Below are positions 1-8,927 of a DNA stretch of 64,000 nucleotides, piece after piece. The DNA is from Gracilibacillus massiliensis. GTDB taxonomy: Bacteria; Bacillota; Bacilli; Bacillales; Amphibacillaceae. The DNA is taken from positions 186,001 through 250,000 of the forward strand of contig NZ_CZRP01000013.1 of assembly GCF_001458115.1 (NCBI RefSeq), given 5' to 3'. Position 1 is the first letter of the stretch; the number at the start of each line of letters is the position of its first letter. The notes under the pieces are model-generated. The model searched no databases, was not told the origin of the DNA, and saw only the letters and a program-made list of their open reading frames with translations. The position numbers were made by a program, and so were the translations under genes.

Positions 1-41
1 ATGCTTATAGAATAATATGAATAAAGGTAGGAGAAACAACG

Positions 42-716
42 ATGGAATATGGATCTATTTTTATCGAAACCATATTTGGTTTTGTTATGTTATTTATCCT
101 CGCCAAATTACTAGGCAAAACGCAGATTAAACAATTAACAGCGTTCGATTTCATTTCAGCTCTTATTCTCGGAGAATTAGTCGGAAATGCCTTATATGAT
201 GATCAAGTAGGGGTAAAGGAAGTCGGCTTTGCAGTAGCTATTTGGGGTGCCTTATTATATATCACTGAACTAACCACTCAAAAATTTAAAAAAACACGGG
301 CAATTTTAGAAGGCCGTCCATCGATGGTGATTCATAAAGGAATCATACAAAGAGAGGAAATGAGAAAATCCAAACTGGACATGAACCAACTGTTACACTT
401 GTTACGTTCAAAAGATGTATTTTCAGTACAAGAGGTGGACTATGCCATATTAGAATCGGATGGTACCGTCTCTGTATTAAAAAAATCAGCAGATCAACAG
501 CCAACTAGAAATGATTTTAACTTACCAATCGAACAAGTTGTCTTACCTTTTATGTTGATAAACGATGGTGAACCGATTGTAGATAGTCTTAAAGAAATTG
601 GAAAAGATGAACATTGGCTAAAGAAAGAATTAAGCAAACAAAATATAAACTCAATTGAAGAAGTATTTTACGCAGAGTATACGAAAGAAAATCAACTATT
701 GATCCAAAGTAATTAA
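42..716 (+). CDS. DUF421 family membrane protein (YetF-like)
   Basis: This 224-residue protein has two to three hydrophobic segments in its first 85 residues, including the stretch LILGELVGNAL. A soluble C-terminal part follows with the family-typical phrases GRPSMVIHKG and FSVQEVDYAILESDG. These are the marks of the DUF421/YetF family of Bacillaceae membrane proteins, whose biochemical role is not settled. The start has a good ribosome site (GGTAGGAG) 9 bases upstream of ATG. The gene is complete and converges on the next small gene. No operon partner lies inside the window; the upstream side is cut by the window edge. Family assignment is confident, function is unknown. Confidence 0.85.
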   Translation: MEYGSIFIETIFGFVMLFILAKLLGKTQIKQLTAFDFISALILGELVGNALYDDQVGVKEVGFAVAIWGALLYITELTTQKFKKTRAILEGRPSMVIHKGIIQREEMRKSKLDMNQLLHLLRSKDVFSVQEVDYAILESDGTVSVLKKSADQQPTRNDFNLPIEQVVLPFMLINDGEPIVDSLKEIGKDEHWLKKELSKQNINSIEEVFYAEYTKENQLLIQSN

Positions 717-787
717 CCTGAATAGAAAATTTCGCCTGAACCTAGTATATTGAAAATAAAACGAAGCCAGTGCTTATGAGCATCTGG

Positions 788-1075
788 CTACACTTTTGCT
801 TGAAAGTTTACACCTTTTCCGGTAACTTCGGCATATATTTTTTGCTTTGGATGGTTATTTTCATGGTTCTCTTCTTGATATCGATTACTATTTCTTTCTT
901 TGGTCTTTGGAATATACTCTTTTTTCGGTTCTTCTTTGGTTCGTTCTTGTTTATATTGCATGCCAAACTGGATTGGGTATAACTTTTCAATTGGAAATGG
1001 GTCTCGTTCTTTTTTGGTAACACGATTATGGTATTGCTGATATTGATAATTCTCAACAGGCATAATGTAACCCAT
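788..1075 (-). CDS. small hypothetical protein
   Basis: A 95-residue, hydrophilic, Lys/Glu/Tyr-rich protein that I do not recognise. The case for a real gene is the strong ribosome site (GGGGAGGGAG) just upstream of the ATG and the non-random N-terminus MPVENYQYQQYHNRV. An internal ATG five codons in is a second possible start. It has no signal peptide or membrane segment. A spore-coat patch lies to its right, beyond a repeat element, so a sporulation link is possible but is only a neighbourhood argument. Confidence 0.55.
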   Translation of the reverse strand: MGYIMPVENYQYQQYHNRVTKKERDPFPIEKLYPIQFGMQYKQERTKEEPKKEYIPKTKERNSNRYQEENHENNHPKQKIYAEVTGKGVNFQAKV

Positions 1076-1199
1076 TTTTCTCCCTCCCCTTTCATGCTAT
1101 TACTGTTCTATACCCAATATTTCGAATTATTAATCATTTTTGTGTCTGTTCTTAATAAATAATTCTACTCTTCTATCTAAATCTCCTGCATTCAAAGAA

Positions 1200-1805
1200 A
1201 AAAGATGAGACTGGGACATAACTATTTTTCAAATTTCAAACACGAGAAGTATTGATGCACAATATCAAGAAACTGTGAGATAACCTTGTGGTAATTTTGA
1301 CATGATGTAAGTGTGTAGTATCCGCTCCGGCTTGGCCACTCCCCTTTTACCACGGGCACAAGTGCAACATCTACTCAAGCAGAGCTTTCGTAGTGTTTTC
1401 TATGCCATGGGGTTTTTCCTTCAGCTAACTTTTCCAAGCAAAAACCGCATGGAAAAGTGGATCTTCAGGAAAAACGAGTCCCATAGGAGTTGGAGTGGCC
1501 GCCTATGCTAATGAGATTCTACAATTGTTTCGAATGCTACTACTTTGGTTTCCTACTAAAAAATAGTGTAAAAAGCCAATATGAATACTCTTACTTAAAT
1601 TGTTGAGTATATCAAAGCGAAGGCGTCCGCTTTCACTCCTGCGGGAAGTTTTTACCCTAAGATCCACTTTTTACGCGTACTTTGCTTAAAAAGTTAGCTT
1701 AGGGTAAAAACCCGCGGAAAGGAAAGCGGGCAAGCCGCAGCGGTTACAAAGCACATATGAAATCTCATAATTACCTCTTCAGCTATGTCGCAGTTTTGTC
1801 CTAAT
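1200..1805. repeat. interspersed hairpin element, copy E1
   Basis: This gene-free stretch is copy 1 of a family found at seven loci in the window. A left unit (about 1290-1530) contains AGCTAACTTTTCC, a loop, then the near-complementary GGAAAAGTGGATC. An inverted right unit (about 1625-1775) repeats the same plan on the other strand. The outer end carries GACTGGGACAT (1209-1219), matched in inverted form at the right end of copy E7. This copy has the optional submodule of about 65 bases (1345-1408) shared with E6 and E7. ORFs in it are not credible genes. Confidence 0.85.
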
Positions 1806-1811
1806 ACGAAT

Positions 1812-1853
1812 AAAAATCCAAACGTTTTCGATTAATCGTTTGGATTTTTTTAT
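1812..1853 (-). terminator. intrinsic terminator, AAAATCCAAACG hairpin
   Basis: A 12-base-pair stem (AAAATCCAAACG and its complement) is flanked by A-rich and T-rich tracts, so it could work in both directions. It would end transcription of the small acidic coat-patch gene. The same hairpin occurs after fabI at 6013-6053, each time touching the edge of a repeat element, so it may be part of the element. Confidence 0.75.
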
Positions 1854-1892
1854 TTATAGAATCTTTTGTTCCATCCTTATCTGTTTTTAATG

Positions 1893-2105
1893 TTAGATCC
1901 AAGAAAATGGTGGGCGATCATTATTGTCTTCTTCAGAATCTTGTTCCGTTTTTTCTTCTTCCAAAACCTCTTCTTCTACTTGTTCCTCTTCTTCAACAGC
2001 ACGTGGTCCGAAGAAAGGATCTTGACGACGAGTTGGTTCAATACGAACGTTATCCGCTTTAATAACTAGATCCTTCACATAAATAACTTTCTTTTTATCT
2101 GACAC
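1893..2105 (-). CDS. small acidic protein next to cotO, probably spore-associated
   Basis: I place the start at GTG 2105, which lies 8 bases after AAGGAG, giving 70 residues; an in-frame GTG at 2114 would overlap the ribosome site. The N-terminal half reads KKVIYVKDLVIKADNVRIEP and is basic or neutral, followed by DPFFGPR. The C-terminal half is almost all Glu/Asp. Upstream, the minus strand has AC, 16 bases, then CATAATATG, a loose match to a sigma-K promoter. Its place beside cotO suggests a coat or spore-surface role. I do not recognise a named family. Confidence 0.65.
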   Translation of the reverse strand: MSDKKKVIYVKDLVIKADNVRIEPTRRQDPFFGPRAVEEEEQVEEEVLEEEKTEQDSEEDNNDRPPFSWI

Positions 2106-2201
2106 ATTCTTCACTCCTTGGTTACATTTTAATATTTAGTTAATATCAAATAATCTTTACATATTATGTTGGTTGGGCATATTAGTGTCACTGACGATAG
2201 T

Positions 2202-2606
2202 TTAAAAGCCAATTAAATTAATTTCTTTAATATGATCAATAGGTATAGATATTGGTGCAGTCTTACTCGCTACATTTACCATCACCATTGAATTTTGGTA
2301 ATCTTCTATAATCCCAACATATTTTTTCCTCTCTGTATGGAGCTCACACTTCACTTTCGGCACATGAAAAGGCATTGATGCAAAATAAGTTACCTTCTCT
2401 TCCAATGTCATGTTCTTAAATTTCTTTTTTTCTAGTTGAGACCGATCAATCTTTTGGTTGTTGACGGGATCGTGATCTTCTTGTTCTTTTTGATATTTGC
2501 TTGTTGATTGATAATGAGATTGCATCGATCGAGAAGGTTCCGCTAACTCAGGTTGTGTTATATATAGTTTTGGCACTTCTTTATTCGTTTGCACGGAGTC
2601 CACCAC
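2202..2606 (-). CDS. cotO: spore coat protein CotO (YjbX) family
   Basis: This 134-residue protein starts at GTG with AAAGGAGGT 8 bases upstream. The N-terminus has the CotO-like phrase PKLYITQPE, a polar low-complexity middle follows, and the conserved C-terminal part runs through TLEEKVTYFASMP to a small beta-rich end. In B. subtilis CotO is an outer-coat assembly protein that works with CotH. The neighbourhood cotZ-cotO-fabI is the B. subtilis order. Here cotO and cotZ are divergent. A near sigma-K -10 (CATATACTT) lies upstream on the minus strand. Confidence 0.75.
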   Translation of the reverse strand: MVDSVQTNKEVPKLYITQPELAEPSRSMQSHYQSTSKYQKEQEDHDPVNNQKIDRSQLEKKKFKNMTLEEKVTYFASMPFHVPKVKCELHTERKKYVGIIEDYQNSMVMVNVASKTAPISIPIDHIKEINLIGF

Positions 2607-2713
2607 GTTTAAATACCTCCTTTAATTTCTACATACTTAAGTATATGTTACATGCCTAGTACGTGTGAGAAAAAATAAAAAAGCAATTAGGTAAAAACAA
2701 GGCATCTGTCTAT

Positions 2714-2740
2714 ACGAAATTACACATCCATCATAGAGTA
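2714..2740 (+). promoter_or_regulatory. candidate sigma-K promoter of cotZ
   Basis: AC at 2714-2715 is followed after 16 bases by CATAGAGTA at 2732-2740, an exact fit to the sigma-K -10 pattern CATANNNTA. It lies about 40 bases upstream of the cotZ start. Late mother-cell expression is expected for outer coat/crust genes of this family. Confidence 0.6.
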
Positions 2741-2780
2741 TTAGTGTTAACGAAATCTTTTTTTGAAGGAGTGTAGTAGA

Positions 2781-3275
2781 ATGGGCAAAAGTTGCCATGA
2801 TGACAATAATGTAGCATCGACCAAAAACTGTGTATGTGATGTAGTTCGTGCCATTGCAGATGCGCAAGATAATGTAGTCGATCAACAATGTGATGTAAGC
2901 TGTGCACAATCGATTCGTGATTTAGTTTCACCGGTATCTGGAAATGGTTTAGACACTGTACCTTTCATCTTATATGATAAAAAAGGTAAACCATTTAAAG
3001 GTTATGGTGCGGAAGTTCGTTCACAAGGTGGAGGTCCAGCTCGATTTGACTGCTATGATAGCTTCATCTTCCGTGTCAATGAAGTAGATGATGAAGAATG
3101 CTGTGCAGTATTAGAATTGTTAGTATTTGATAATGATGAGTCTGCTGGCCATGATCCATGCGATCAAATTGACAATGAACAAGTATCAGATTTGGAACGT
3201 ACTGGTATTTGTATTACTGTTGACTTAAATTGTTTCTGTGCCATCACTTGTTTACCAGCAGTATCTGTGCTTTAA
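2781..3275 (+). CDS. cotZ: spore coat protein, CotZ/CotY family
   Basis: The ATG at 2781 lies 9 bases after GAAGGAG, giving 164 residues. The protein is Cys-rich, with clusters at KNCVCDVV, QQCDVSCAQ, DEECCAV and NCFCAITC, and contains the family phrase SGNGLDTVPFILYDKKGKPF. CotZ and CotY of B. subtilis are disulfide-linked morphogenetic proteins of the spore crust that form two-dimensional lattices. Only one family member is present here and cotVWX are not seen, so I cannot say whether CotZ or CotY is the true counterpart. It is followed by a good terminator. Confidence 0.88.
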   Translation: MGKSCHDDNNVASTKNCVCDVVRAIADAQDNVVDQQCDVSCAQSIRDLVSPVSGNGLDTVPFILYDKKGKPFKGYGAEVRSQGGGPARFDCYDSFIFRVNEVDDEECCAVLELLVFDNDESAGHDPCDQIDNEQVSDLERTGICITVDLNCFCAITCLPAVSVL

Positions 3276-3286
3276 AAAGCATATCC

Positions 3287-3325
3287 AAAAAACTCTTCCT
3301 ACTGATAAGTTGGAAGAGTTTTTTG
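3287..3325 (+). terminator. cotZ terminator
   Basis: A stem AACTCTTCC/GGAAGAGTT with an A-tract before and TTTTTTG after follows the cotZ stop directly. Confidence 0.85.
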
Positions 3326-3527
3326 TTTTATTGAAACGTATCTCTTTATCGCCACTATTTTAAATTTTGGAAATAAATTCAGATTTGGATCCTTTGTACT
3401 TGATTTGGTACATAGATATTTGTTACAATCCGATGCGGTGTGTCGCAAAATGAATACTTTGTGACAAAATAGGGTAAGGTATATTGTGCACTCATACACA
3501 AAACTTAAAATTTGAAAGGATGATTTG

Positions 3528-5066
3528 ATGAGAAAGGTTTCTAAGGTGTTTTACATTTCACTTGCGATTTCTCTATTTTTTATCATTTGGGGAATAATCC
3601 CTAAAGAGGTTTTACCAGACTGGAACTTAAATGATGTGACTACACTTATTCAAGGCTTTCTTGTTACACGTTTCGGTTGGTTTTATTTGTTAGTAACTAC
3701 AGGATTTTTAATTTTTGCTATTTTTTTAATTGTATCAAAATACGGAAATATTGTACTTGGTAAAGATGGAGACAAACCTGAATACAACTATTTAACGTGG
3801 TTCGGTATGTTATTTAGTGCAGGAATGGGGATTGGTCTTGTTTTCTGGGGAGCTGCAGAACCTATCTGGCATCTTCACCTCCCACCTTTCCCAACAGAAA
3901 CAGAAGCTCAAGCAGCAAGGGTTTCTATGCAACACAGCTTTTTCCATTGGGGATTCCACCCATGGGCAGTGTATGCTACCTTAGCATTAGCACTTGCTTA
4001 TTTTCAATTTAGAAAAGACGAGCCTGGTTTAATAAGTAGTACGTTGAAGCCACTTTATGGTAATAAAATGAATGGTGGATTTGGAACCTTGATTAACGTC
4101 ATTGCAGTTTTTGCAACAGTGTTTGGTGTTGCTACTTCATTAGGATTAGGTGCACAACAAATTGGTAGCGGGATTGAATTTGTTTCAGGAAATATTGCAA
4201 ATACGATTTACTTACAATTAATTATCATTGCAGTGGTTACCGTATTATATATGATTTCAGCCTTAACAGGACTTAATAGAGGAATTAAGATACTTAGTAC
4301 GACTAACATCGTAGTAGCTATTTTGTTAATGTTTTTCTTACTGTTCACAGGCCCTACAAACTTTATCATGAATTTCTTTACAACAACATTAGGTTCTTAC
4401 ATTTCTAACCTACCGGAAATGAGTTTTCGCATGGCTCCTTTTAATGAAGATAATGCAACATGGTTAGAAGATTGGACGATTTTCTATTGGGCATGGTGGA
4501 TTGCCTGGGCACCATTTGTTGGTATGTTTATTGCACGAGTTTCACGTGGTCGTACTGTTCGTGAATTTGTGGTTGGGGTGTTATTAGTACCAACCATTTT
4601 CGGAGCGTTATGGTTTAGTGTCTTTGGTGGTTCTGCTATCCATTTAGAAATGAATGAAGGTATTGATATTTACAACATTATGAATGATGCAGGTTCAGAA
4701 GCAGCTTTATTTACAGTATTAGAGAGCTTCCCTCTAACTAGTGTCATGGCTGTATTAGCAGTATTATTGATTAGTACTTTCTTTATAACATCAGCAGATT
4801 CGGCAACGTTTGTCTTAGGAATGCAAACAACCAATGGCGATCTGAACCCAGATATTAGTGTGAAAGTGATCTGGGGTGTAGTGCAATCAGGTACAGCTGC
4901 CGTGTTGTTATGGCAAGGTGGACTAGCAGCATTACAAACCGCATCGATTATTGCAGCATTTCCCTTTGCAATCATCATGATCATGATCATCTTATCTGTG
5001 ATCAAGGCGTTTAGAGAAGAAGGAAAATTATATGAATTAAAACGCAGAAAAAGAGAAAAAAATTAG
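3528..5066 (+). CDS. BCCT family glycine betaine/choline/carnitine transporter (OpuD-like)
   Basis: This 12-segment membrane protein of about 512 residues imports a quaternary-ammonium osmolyte with sodium. The BCCT marks are GMGIGLVFWGAAEPIWH and the Trp-rich segment FYWAWWIAWAPFVGMFIARV, followed by SRGRTVREF. The start is ATG 3528, 7 bases after GAAAGGA; an in-frame TTG at 3525 is too close to the ribosome site. The gene is monocistronic, between the cotZ terminator and a strong bidirectional terminator. OpuD for glycine betaine is the likeliest counterpart, but substrate cannot be read from sequence by eye. It fits an osmotolerant lifestyle. Confidence 0.9.
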   Translation: MRKVSKVFYISLAISLFFIIWGIIPKEVLPDWNLNDVTTLIQGFLVTRFGWFYLLVTTGFLIFAIFLIVSKYGNIVLGKDGDKPEYNYLTWFGMLFSAGMGIGLVFWGAAEPIWHLHLPPFPTETEAQAARVSMQHSFFHWGFHPWAVYATLALALAYFQFRKDEPGLISSTLKPLYGNKMNGGFGTLINVIAVFATVFGVATSLGLGAQQIGSGIEFVSGNIANTIYLQLIIIAVVTVLYMISALTGLNRGIKILSTTNIVVAILLMFFLLFTGPTNFIMNFFTTTLGSYISNLPEMSFRMAPFNEDNATWLEDWTIFYWAWWIAWAPFVGMFIARVSRGRTVREFVVGVLLVPTIFGALWFSVFGGSAIHLEMNEGIDIYNIMNDAGSEAALFTVLESFPLTSVMAVLAVLLISTFFITSADSATFVLGMQTTNGDLNPDISVKVIWGVVQSGTAAVLLWQGGLAALQTASIIAAFPFAIIMIMIILSVIKAFREEGKLYELKRRKREKN

Positions 5067-5077
5067 CAAGGTGAATC

Positions 5078-5114
5078 AAAACCCCTCTTTGATAGTAATA
5101 AAGAGGGGTTTTTA
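5078..5114. terminator. bidirectional terminator between convergent genes
   Basis: The stem AAAACCCCTCTTT with its exact complement, A-tract on one side and T-tract on the other, separates the BCCT gene from the convergent DUF393 gene and overlaps the stop of the latter. Confidence 0.9.
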
Positions 5115-5504
5115 GTCGATAAATCGTTCCCGATCCTTAGGGCTGGGTAACATACAGTGTTCTTTTTTTCCGAACCAGCGGTAGCGATTTTTTGCTATGA
5201 TTTGATATACTCTATCTCGTACGATTTTTGGTATCAATAAAAATATCGAAACAAGTGGATATAATCGATGTAAGGATTTTGCAATTCTGAGTGCGGCAGT
5301 TGATTTCGTGTAATAACGATTACCTTCAATTAAGACTAAGCTATCAATATCTTTTGGAACATTATAATTTGAAATCAATTGTTGTCCGACATCACTTTGC
5401 AGCGAGGCAAATTGAAACTTCTGATTTGGATCACGTTTAATGATAAATTGAACACTGCTGCTACAAAAATTACAAACACCATCAAATAAAATAATGCGTT
5501 TCAT
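5112..5504 (-). CDS. DUF393 thiol-disulfide oxidoreductase-like protein (YuxK type)
   Basis: The ATG at 5504 has AAGGTGGG upstream and gives 130 residues beginning MKRIILFDGVCNFCSSSVQF. The FDGVCNFC motif, with a CxxC dithiol, and the later segment AALRIAKSLHRLYPLV mark the DUF393 family, which is thioredoxin-like. Redox or metal-handling roles have been suggested for the family but no substrate is established. A longer ORF upstream to 5555 has no ribosome site. The gene stands alone with a repeat element on its 5' side. Confidence 0.85.
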   Translation of the reverse strand: MKRIILFDGVCNFCSSSVQFIIKRDPNQKFQFASLQSDVGQQLISNYNVPKDIDSLVLIEGNRYYTKSTAALRIAKSLHRLYPLVSIFLLIPKIVRDRVYQIIAKNRYRWFGKKEHCMLPSPKDRERFID

Positions 5505-5559
5505 TATAATCACCCACCTTTTCCTAATTATATCAAAGTATATGGTGGCCTGCATCTAA

Positions 5560-6005
5560 GTGAGATTTGGACAAAATAATCTCTTAACTTCAAACACGTA
5601 TGATGTAATATGTATTGTTGCGCAATAAACTGGATGATAATGATGAAATATGTTCACAGCTAACAACCGCTCCGGCTGCCCGCTTCCCTTTCCGTGGGGT
5701 TTTCTCCTCAGCTAACTTTTCAAAGCAAAGACCGCTTGGAAAAGTGGATCTTCGAAGAAAACGGTCCCACAGTAGTTGAAGCGGGCGGCCTCCGCTAATA
5801 TAAGATACTACAATGTATGTAAGAGCTAGCATTTCGACTTTTATGCCCAAGTGGATACCAAGAAAAAGCTCAAGTGATAACTGTTACAAACGTTGTAAAG
5901 CAACATGACAGCGGAGGCGGAAAGCGAAGCAATCGGCCGGAGCGCTATGTTAGCACACCACTCATTTCAAAATTAGCACATCAGTTATTGTACTGTATCT
6001 TCCAA
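5560..6005. repeat. interspersed hairpin element, copy E2 (right unit internally deleted)
   Basis: The left unit (about 5655-5815) has outer arms GCCCGCTTC/GAAGCGGGC and the inner hairpin AACTTTTCAAAGC/GCTTGGAAAAGT. The right unit is reduced to about 5910-5950, where GCGGAGGC runs directly into GGAAAGCG and then GGCCGGAGCG, so its inner hairpin is missing. The arms differ from E1 (GCCCGCTTC instead of GCCCACTTC) but still pair. No gene is supported here. Confidence 0.8.
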
Positions 6006-6012
6006 CTATGCA

Positions 6013-6053
6013 TAAAAATCCAAACGACTTCAACTAATCGTTTGGATTTTTCT
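6013..6053 (-). terminator. fabI terminator, AAAATCCAAACG hairpin
   Basis: AAAAATCCAAACGA pairs with CGTTTGGATTTTT. It is the same hairpin as at 1812-1853, again at the edge of a repeat element and just downstream of a minus-strand gene. Confidence 0.75.
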
Positions 6054-6116
6054 AATTATAAGATTCTTTTGATGCAGCTATTTTCTATTTAAACATGCTC
6101 TGATTGAAGTTTTGCT

Positions 6117-6896
6117 TTATGATAACCCTAATATATTGTATCCTGCATCGACGTGAATCATTTCTCCTGTTACACCGCGAGAAAGGTCACTTAATAAATA
6201 ATATGCGGTATCTCCCACTTCTTCTTGTGATACCGTTCGACGAAGTGGCGCATCTTCTTCAATTTTTTTCAAAACCGAGCTGAATTCTCCGATACCTTTT
6301 GCAGAAAGCGTACGAATTGGTCCAGCTGAAATAGCGTTGACACGCACTCCATGTTTTCCTAAATCATTAGCAAGGTATTTCATACTAGCATCAAGACTCG
6401 CTTTTGCGACACCCATGACGTTATAATTCTTAACAACACGTTCGCCACCTAAATAGGTCATGGTAATGATACTCCCACCTTCTGTCATCAACGGTGCTGC
6501 TTCTTTAGAGACGACTACAAGTGAGTAGGAGCTTATATTATGTGCGAGCATAAAACCATCGCGAGATGTATCAACAAATTCTCCTTGCAAGTCTTCTTTT
6601 TGGGCAAAAGCAATACAATGTGCTAAGCCATGAATTGTACCAACATCTGCTTTGATCTCTGAAAATGTTTTAGCAACCGCTTGGTCATCCGTTACATCAC
6701 ATTCATAAAATAAAGCATCTTGTCCATCTAGAGTATCGGCAAGTTTTTTTACAGGCTGTTCAAAACGTTCATTCGCATAAGTGAAAATCAAACGCGCTCC
6801 AGCTGCATGAAGTGATTTTGCTATTCCCCAAGCAATACTACGTTTATTAGCCACACCCATCACGACATACGTTCGACCTTCTAAAGAAAAATTCAT
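6117..6896 (-). CDS. fabI: enoyl-[acyl-carrier-protein] reductase FabI
   Basis: FabI carries out the last reductive step of each fatty-acid elongation cycle using NADH/NADPH. At 259 residues it matches the usual FabI length. It starts with a Rossmann segment containing GVANKRSIAWGIAKSL and has the catalytic Y-x6-K in YNVMGVAK, followed by the conserved RVNAISAGPIRTLSAKGI. The ribosome site GGGAGAG is well placed. A FapR-like operator lies 34-50 bases upstream of the start. It sits beside cotO/cotZ as in B. subtilis. It is the target of triclosan-type inhibitors in other bacteria. Confidence 0.96.
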   Translation of the reverse strand: MNFSLEGRTYVVMGVANKRSIAWGIAKSLHAAGARLIFTYANERFEQPVKKLADTLDGQDALFYECDVTDDQAVAKTFSEIKADVGTIHGLAHCIAFAQKEDLQGEFVDTSRDGFMLAHNISSYSLVVVSKEAAPLMTEGGSIITMTYLGGERVVKNYNVMGVAKASLDASMKYLANDLGKHGVRVNAISAGPIRTLSAKGIGEFSSVLKKIEEDAPLRRTVSQEEVGDTAYYLLSDLSRGVTGEMIHVDAGYNILGLS

Positions 6897-6929
6897 CTTT
6901 TCACTCTCCCATTAAATTCAAACCTTGTA

Positions 6930-6946
6930 TTAGTACCTGCTGCTAT
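6930..6946 (-). promoter_or_regulatory. FapR operator upstream of fabI
   Basis: The sequence TTAGTACCTGCTGCTAT fits the FapR palindrome, approximately TTAGTACCTGnTACTAA, with two mismatches in the right half. FapR represses fatty-acid and phospholipid genes in Bacillus until malonyl-CoA releases it. A related site lies before fabH at 39491-39507. Confidence 0.7.
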
Positions 6947-7020
6947 TTTATCGGAATTTTCGGATAATTACAACAATACTATGACTCAAAAATTAGTGGT
7001 TTTTATGGATAGATAATGTT

Positions 7021-7048
7021 AAAACCCTCTGCGTCTATTTACAGAGGG
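7021..7048 (-). terminator. terminator of the antiporter gene
   Basis: A stem CCCTCTG/CAGAGGG followed on the minus strand by TTTT lies just beyond the stop. The T-tract is short, so efficiency may be moderate. Confidence 0.65.
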
Positions 7049-7055
7049 CAAACTG

Positions 7056-8906
7056 TTACACATATTCTAATAATTGTTGTAGTTCTTCCACATATTCTGT
7101 CGATCCAGTCACGATTAAGCGGTCATTTAATCTCAAATCCGTATCTCCGTGCGGAACAATCGAGTCATTACCACGAAAAATTCTAACCATTATTACATCT
7201 CCTGTAAATGGAAATTCTCGTAATAAGGTTCCATCATAATTGGCGTTGTTCATATTAATCTCATAAAGTGCACTATCTTGTTGTGTTAATATATTTACTA
7301 CATTTGGTGCTTCTATTAATGCCTTCAATAAGGTTTTCGATGATAATAATACAGAAAATACATCAACACCAATTTCGCGTAGTCTTTTTTCTATTTCAGG
7401 AATTTCGATACGGGCAATTACTCTGTTAACACCAATATCTTTTGCATACGTAGCTATTTCTTCATTTTTCATCTCATCTCCTGTCGAAACAACCACAATA
7501 TCATGTTCGAAAACTCCAGCAGCTTCAAGTGTATTCAGATCATAATTGTCCAATTCATTTATGTCAAAAATCGACCTGCTCTGGGAATCATCGACTTTTT
7601 CTTGTTTTGTATGAAACAGATGGGTCTCGAATTCTTTCGGTTCTAATTCTCTTACCACCGGAATTGTTGCTTGATTCGTTCCAATGAAAGATATCGACTG
7701 TTGATACTCGGCTTCTTCATGATTAACATAAAATTTCTTAAAAAAGGCGGGTGTAATGATACAGGACAACACGGCTACTAACACAAGTGCACCATGCATT
7801 TCACTTGTAATAATCTCTAATCGCTCACCGATCGTCGCAGCAGCAATAACCAATGATAAGGTAGATGTTAATAACATACTTGCCGCAATAACTGTTTTTG
7901 TATCATACCATTTTTTCATATATGCAATCGGAAGTACCTTTGAAATAAGTAATGCGATAAATAATAATGGAATCAATGCCAATACTTTTGGTTCATCAAA
8001 AAGAGCCCACAAATCTAATTCGACGCCAACCATTACAAAAAAGATCGGGATTAAGAACCCATACCCAAAACTATCTAATTTTTGTACTAATTCTTGATTA
8101 GGAGCTAATAAAGATACTAATGCACCTGCTAAGAAAGCACCTAAAATATTTTCAGCACCTACAGATTCAGATAAGGCAACAAGGAAGATGATTAAGGTAA
8201 AAACAGCCCTTGTCCCAATTTGAATCGTCCCTTTTGACATTGTTTCAATAAACGATTGATTTCGAAAATATTTCCCTACAAAATAAAGCAATACCCCTAC
8301 ACCAAAAAGGATGAGCAGTAACCACATGTTACCTGAGCCTTCACCATAAAAGGAAACAAATACAGCTAACAAAATCATTGTTACTAAGTCGGCTATCACT
8401 GCAATTAATAAGATCGTTTGTCCTACTGTTGTTTGCATTGCCTGGGCTTCTTTTAACGTTGGTACGACTACCCCTAAAGAAATAGTTGAAATAATCAATG
8501 TCATTAAATAAACGTTATCGATAAAACCCCATACTACAAATAAGTAAGATAATAAGAACGATAAAATCAAGATACCAACAAAAATAATGCTTGCTAATAG
8601 AACTGGATTTGGCATATCTTTTGTTGACGTATTTTGATTTCTACGTTTTTTGCTTGAAAAAATAGAAAAATCTATTTCCAAACCACTTAAAAACATTAAG
8701 AAAATAAATCCTAACGTTGATAAAGTTTCTAACCAGTTACTTTCTTCTACTAAATTAAAACCACTTTGTCCGATAATTAAACCAATGATAATTTCTGCCA
8801 CCACTACAGGGATCATTTTTAGCCGGAATCTATGTAATAAGATTGGCGTTAAAAATGCTGCAAGGATTACAATTACCAGAGAACTTACAGATTCTCCGTG
8901 CTCCAT
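7056..8906 (-). CDS. yjbQ: CPA2 family monovalent cation/H+ antiporter with TrkA-N domain (YjbQ-like)
   Basis: The 616-residue protein has about 12 membrane segments over residues 1-385 with the CPA2 phrases AEIIIGLIIGQSGF and FLMFLSGLEIDF. A RCK/TrkA-N nucleotide-binding region follows from about residue 400, and a TrkA-C like end reads RLNDRLIVTGS. Such proteins exchange K+ or Na+ for protons across the membrane and are gated by the cytosolic RCK part. Length and neighbourhood match B. subtilis YjbQ. It lies 21 bases after mgtE on the same strand, so both are probably co-transcribed. Confidence 0.88.
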   Translation of the reverse strand: MEHGESVSSLVIVILAAFLTPILLHRFRLKMIPVVVAEIIIGLIIGQSGFNLVEESNWLETLSTLGFIFLMFLSGLEIDFSIFSSKKRRNQNTSTKDMPNPVLLASIIFVGILILSFLLSYLFVVWGFIDNVYLMTLIISTISLGVVVPTLKEAQAMQTTVGQTILLIAVIADLVTMILLAVFVSFYGEGSGNMWLLLILFGVGVLLYFVGKYFRNQSFIETMSKGTIQIGTRAVFTLIIFLVALSESVGAENILGAFLAGALVSLLAPNQELVQKLDSFGYGFLIPIFFVMVGVELDLWALFDEPKVLALIPLLFIALLISKVLPIAYMKKWYDTKTVIAASMLLTSTLSLVIAAATIGERLEIITSEMHGALVLVAVLSCIITPAFFKKFYVNHEEAEYQQSISFIGTNQATIPVVRELEPKEFETHLFHTKQEKVDDSQSRSIFDINELDNYDLNTLEAAGVFEHDIVVVSTGDEMKNEEIATYAKDIGVNRVIARIEIPEIEKRLREIGVDVFSVLLSSKTLLKALIEAPNVVNILTQQDSALYEINMNNANYDGTLLREFPFTGDVIMVRIFRGNDSIVPHGDTDLRLNDRLIVTGSTEYVEELQQLLEYV

Positions 8907-8927
8907 GATTCAATCACTCCTTTCCAC

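Noticed and set aside
770-982. 70-codon plus-strand ORF with hydrophobic translation
   Set aside because: Shadow of the minus-strand hypothetical gene, which has a strong ribosome site; this frame has none.
1311-1511. ORF within element E1 (and similar ones at 36734-36937 and 37064-37252)
   Set aside because: The reading frames follow the repeated hairpin sequence and are broken in other copies of the same element, so they are not conserved genes.
5590-6092. Two ORFs of 72-86 codons on either strand
   Set aside because: They lie wholly within repeat E2 and its terminator and have no start signals.
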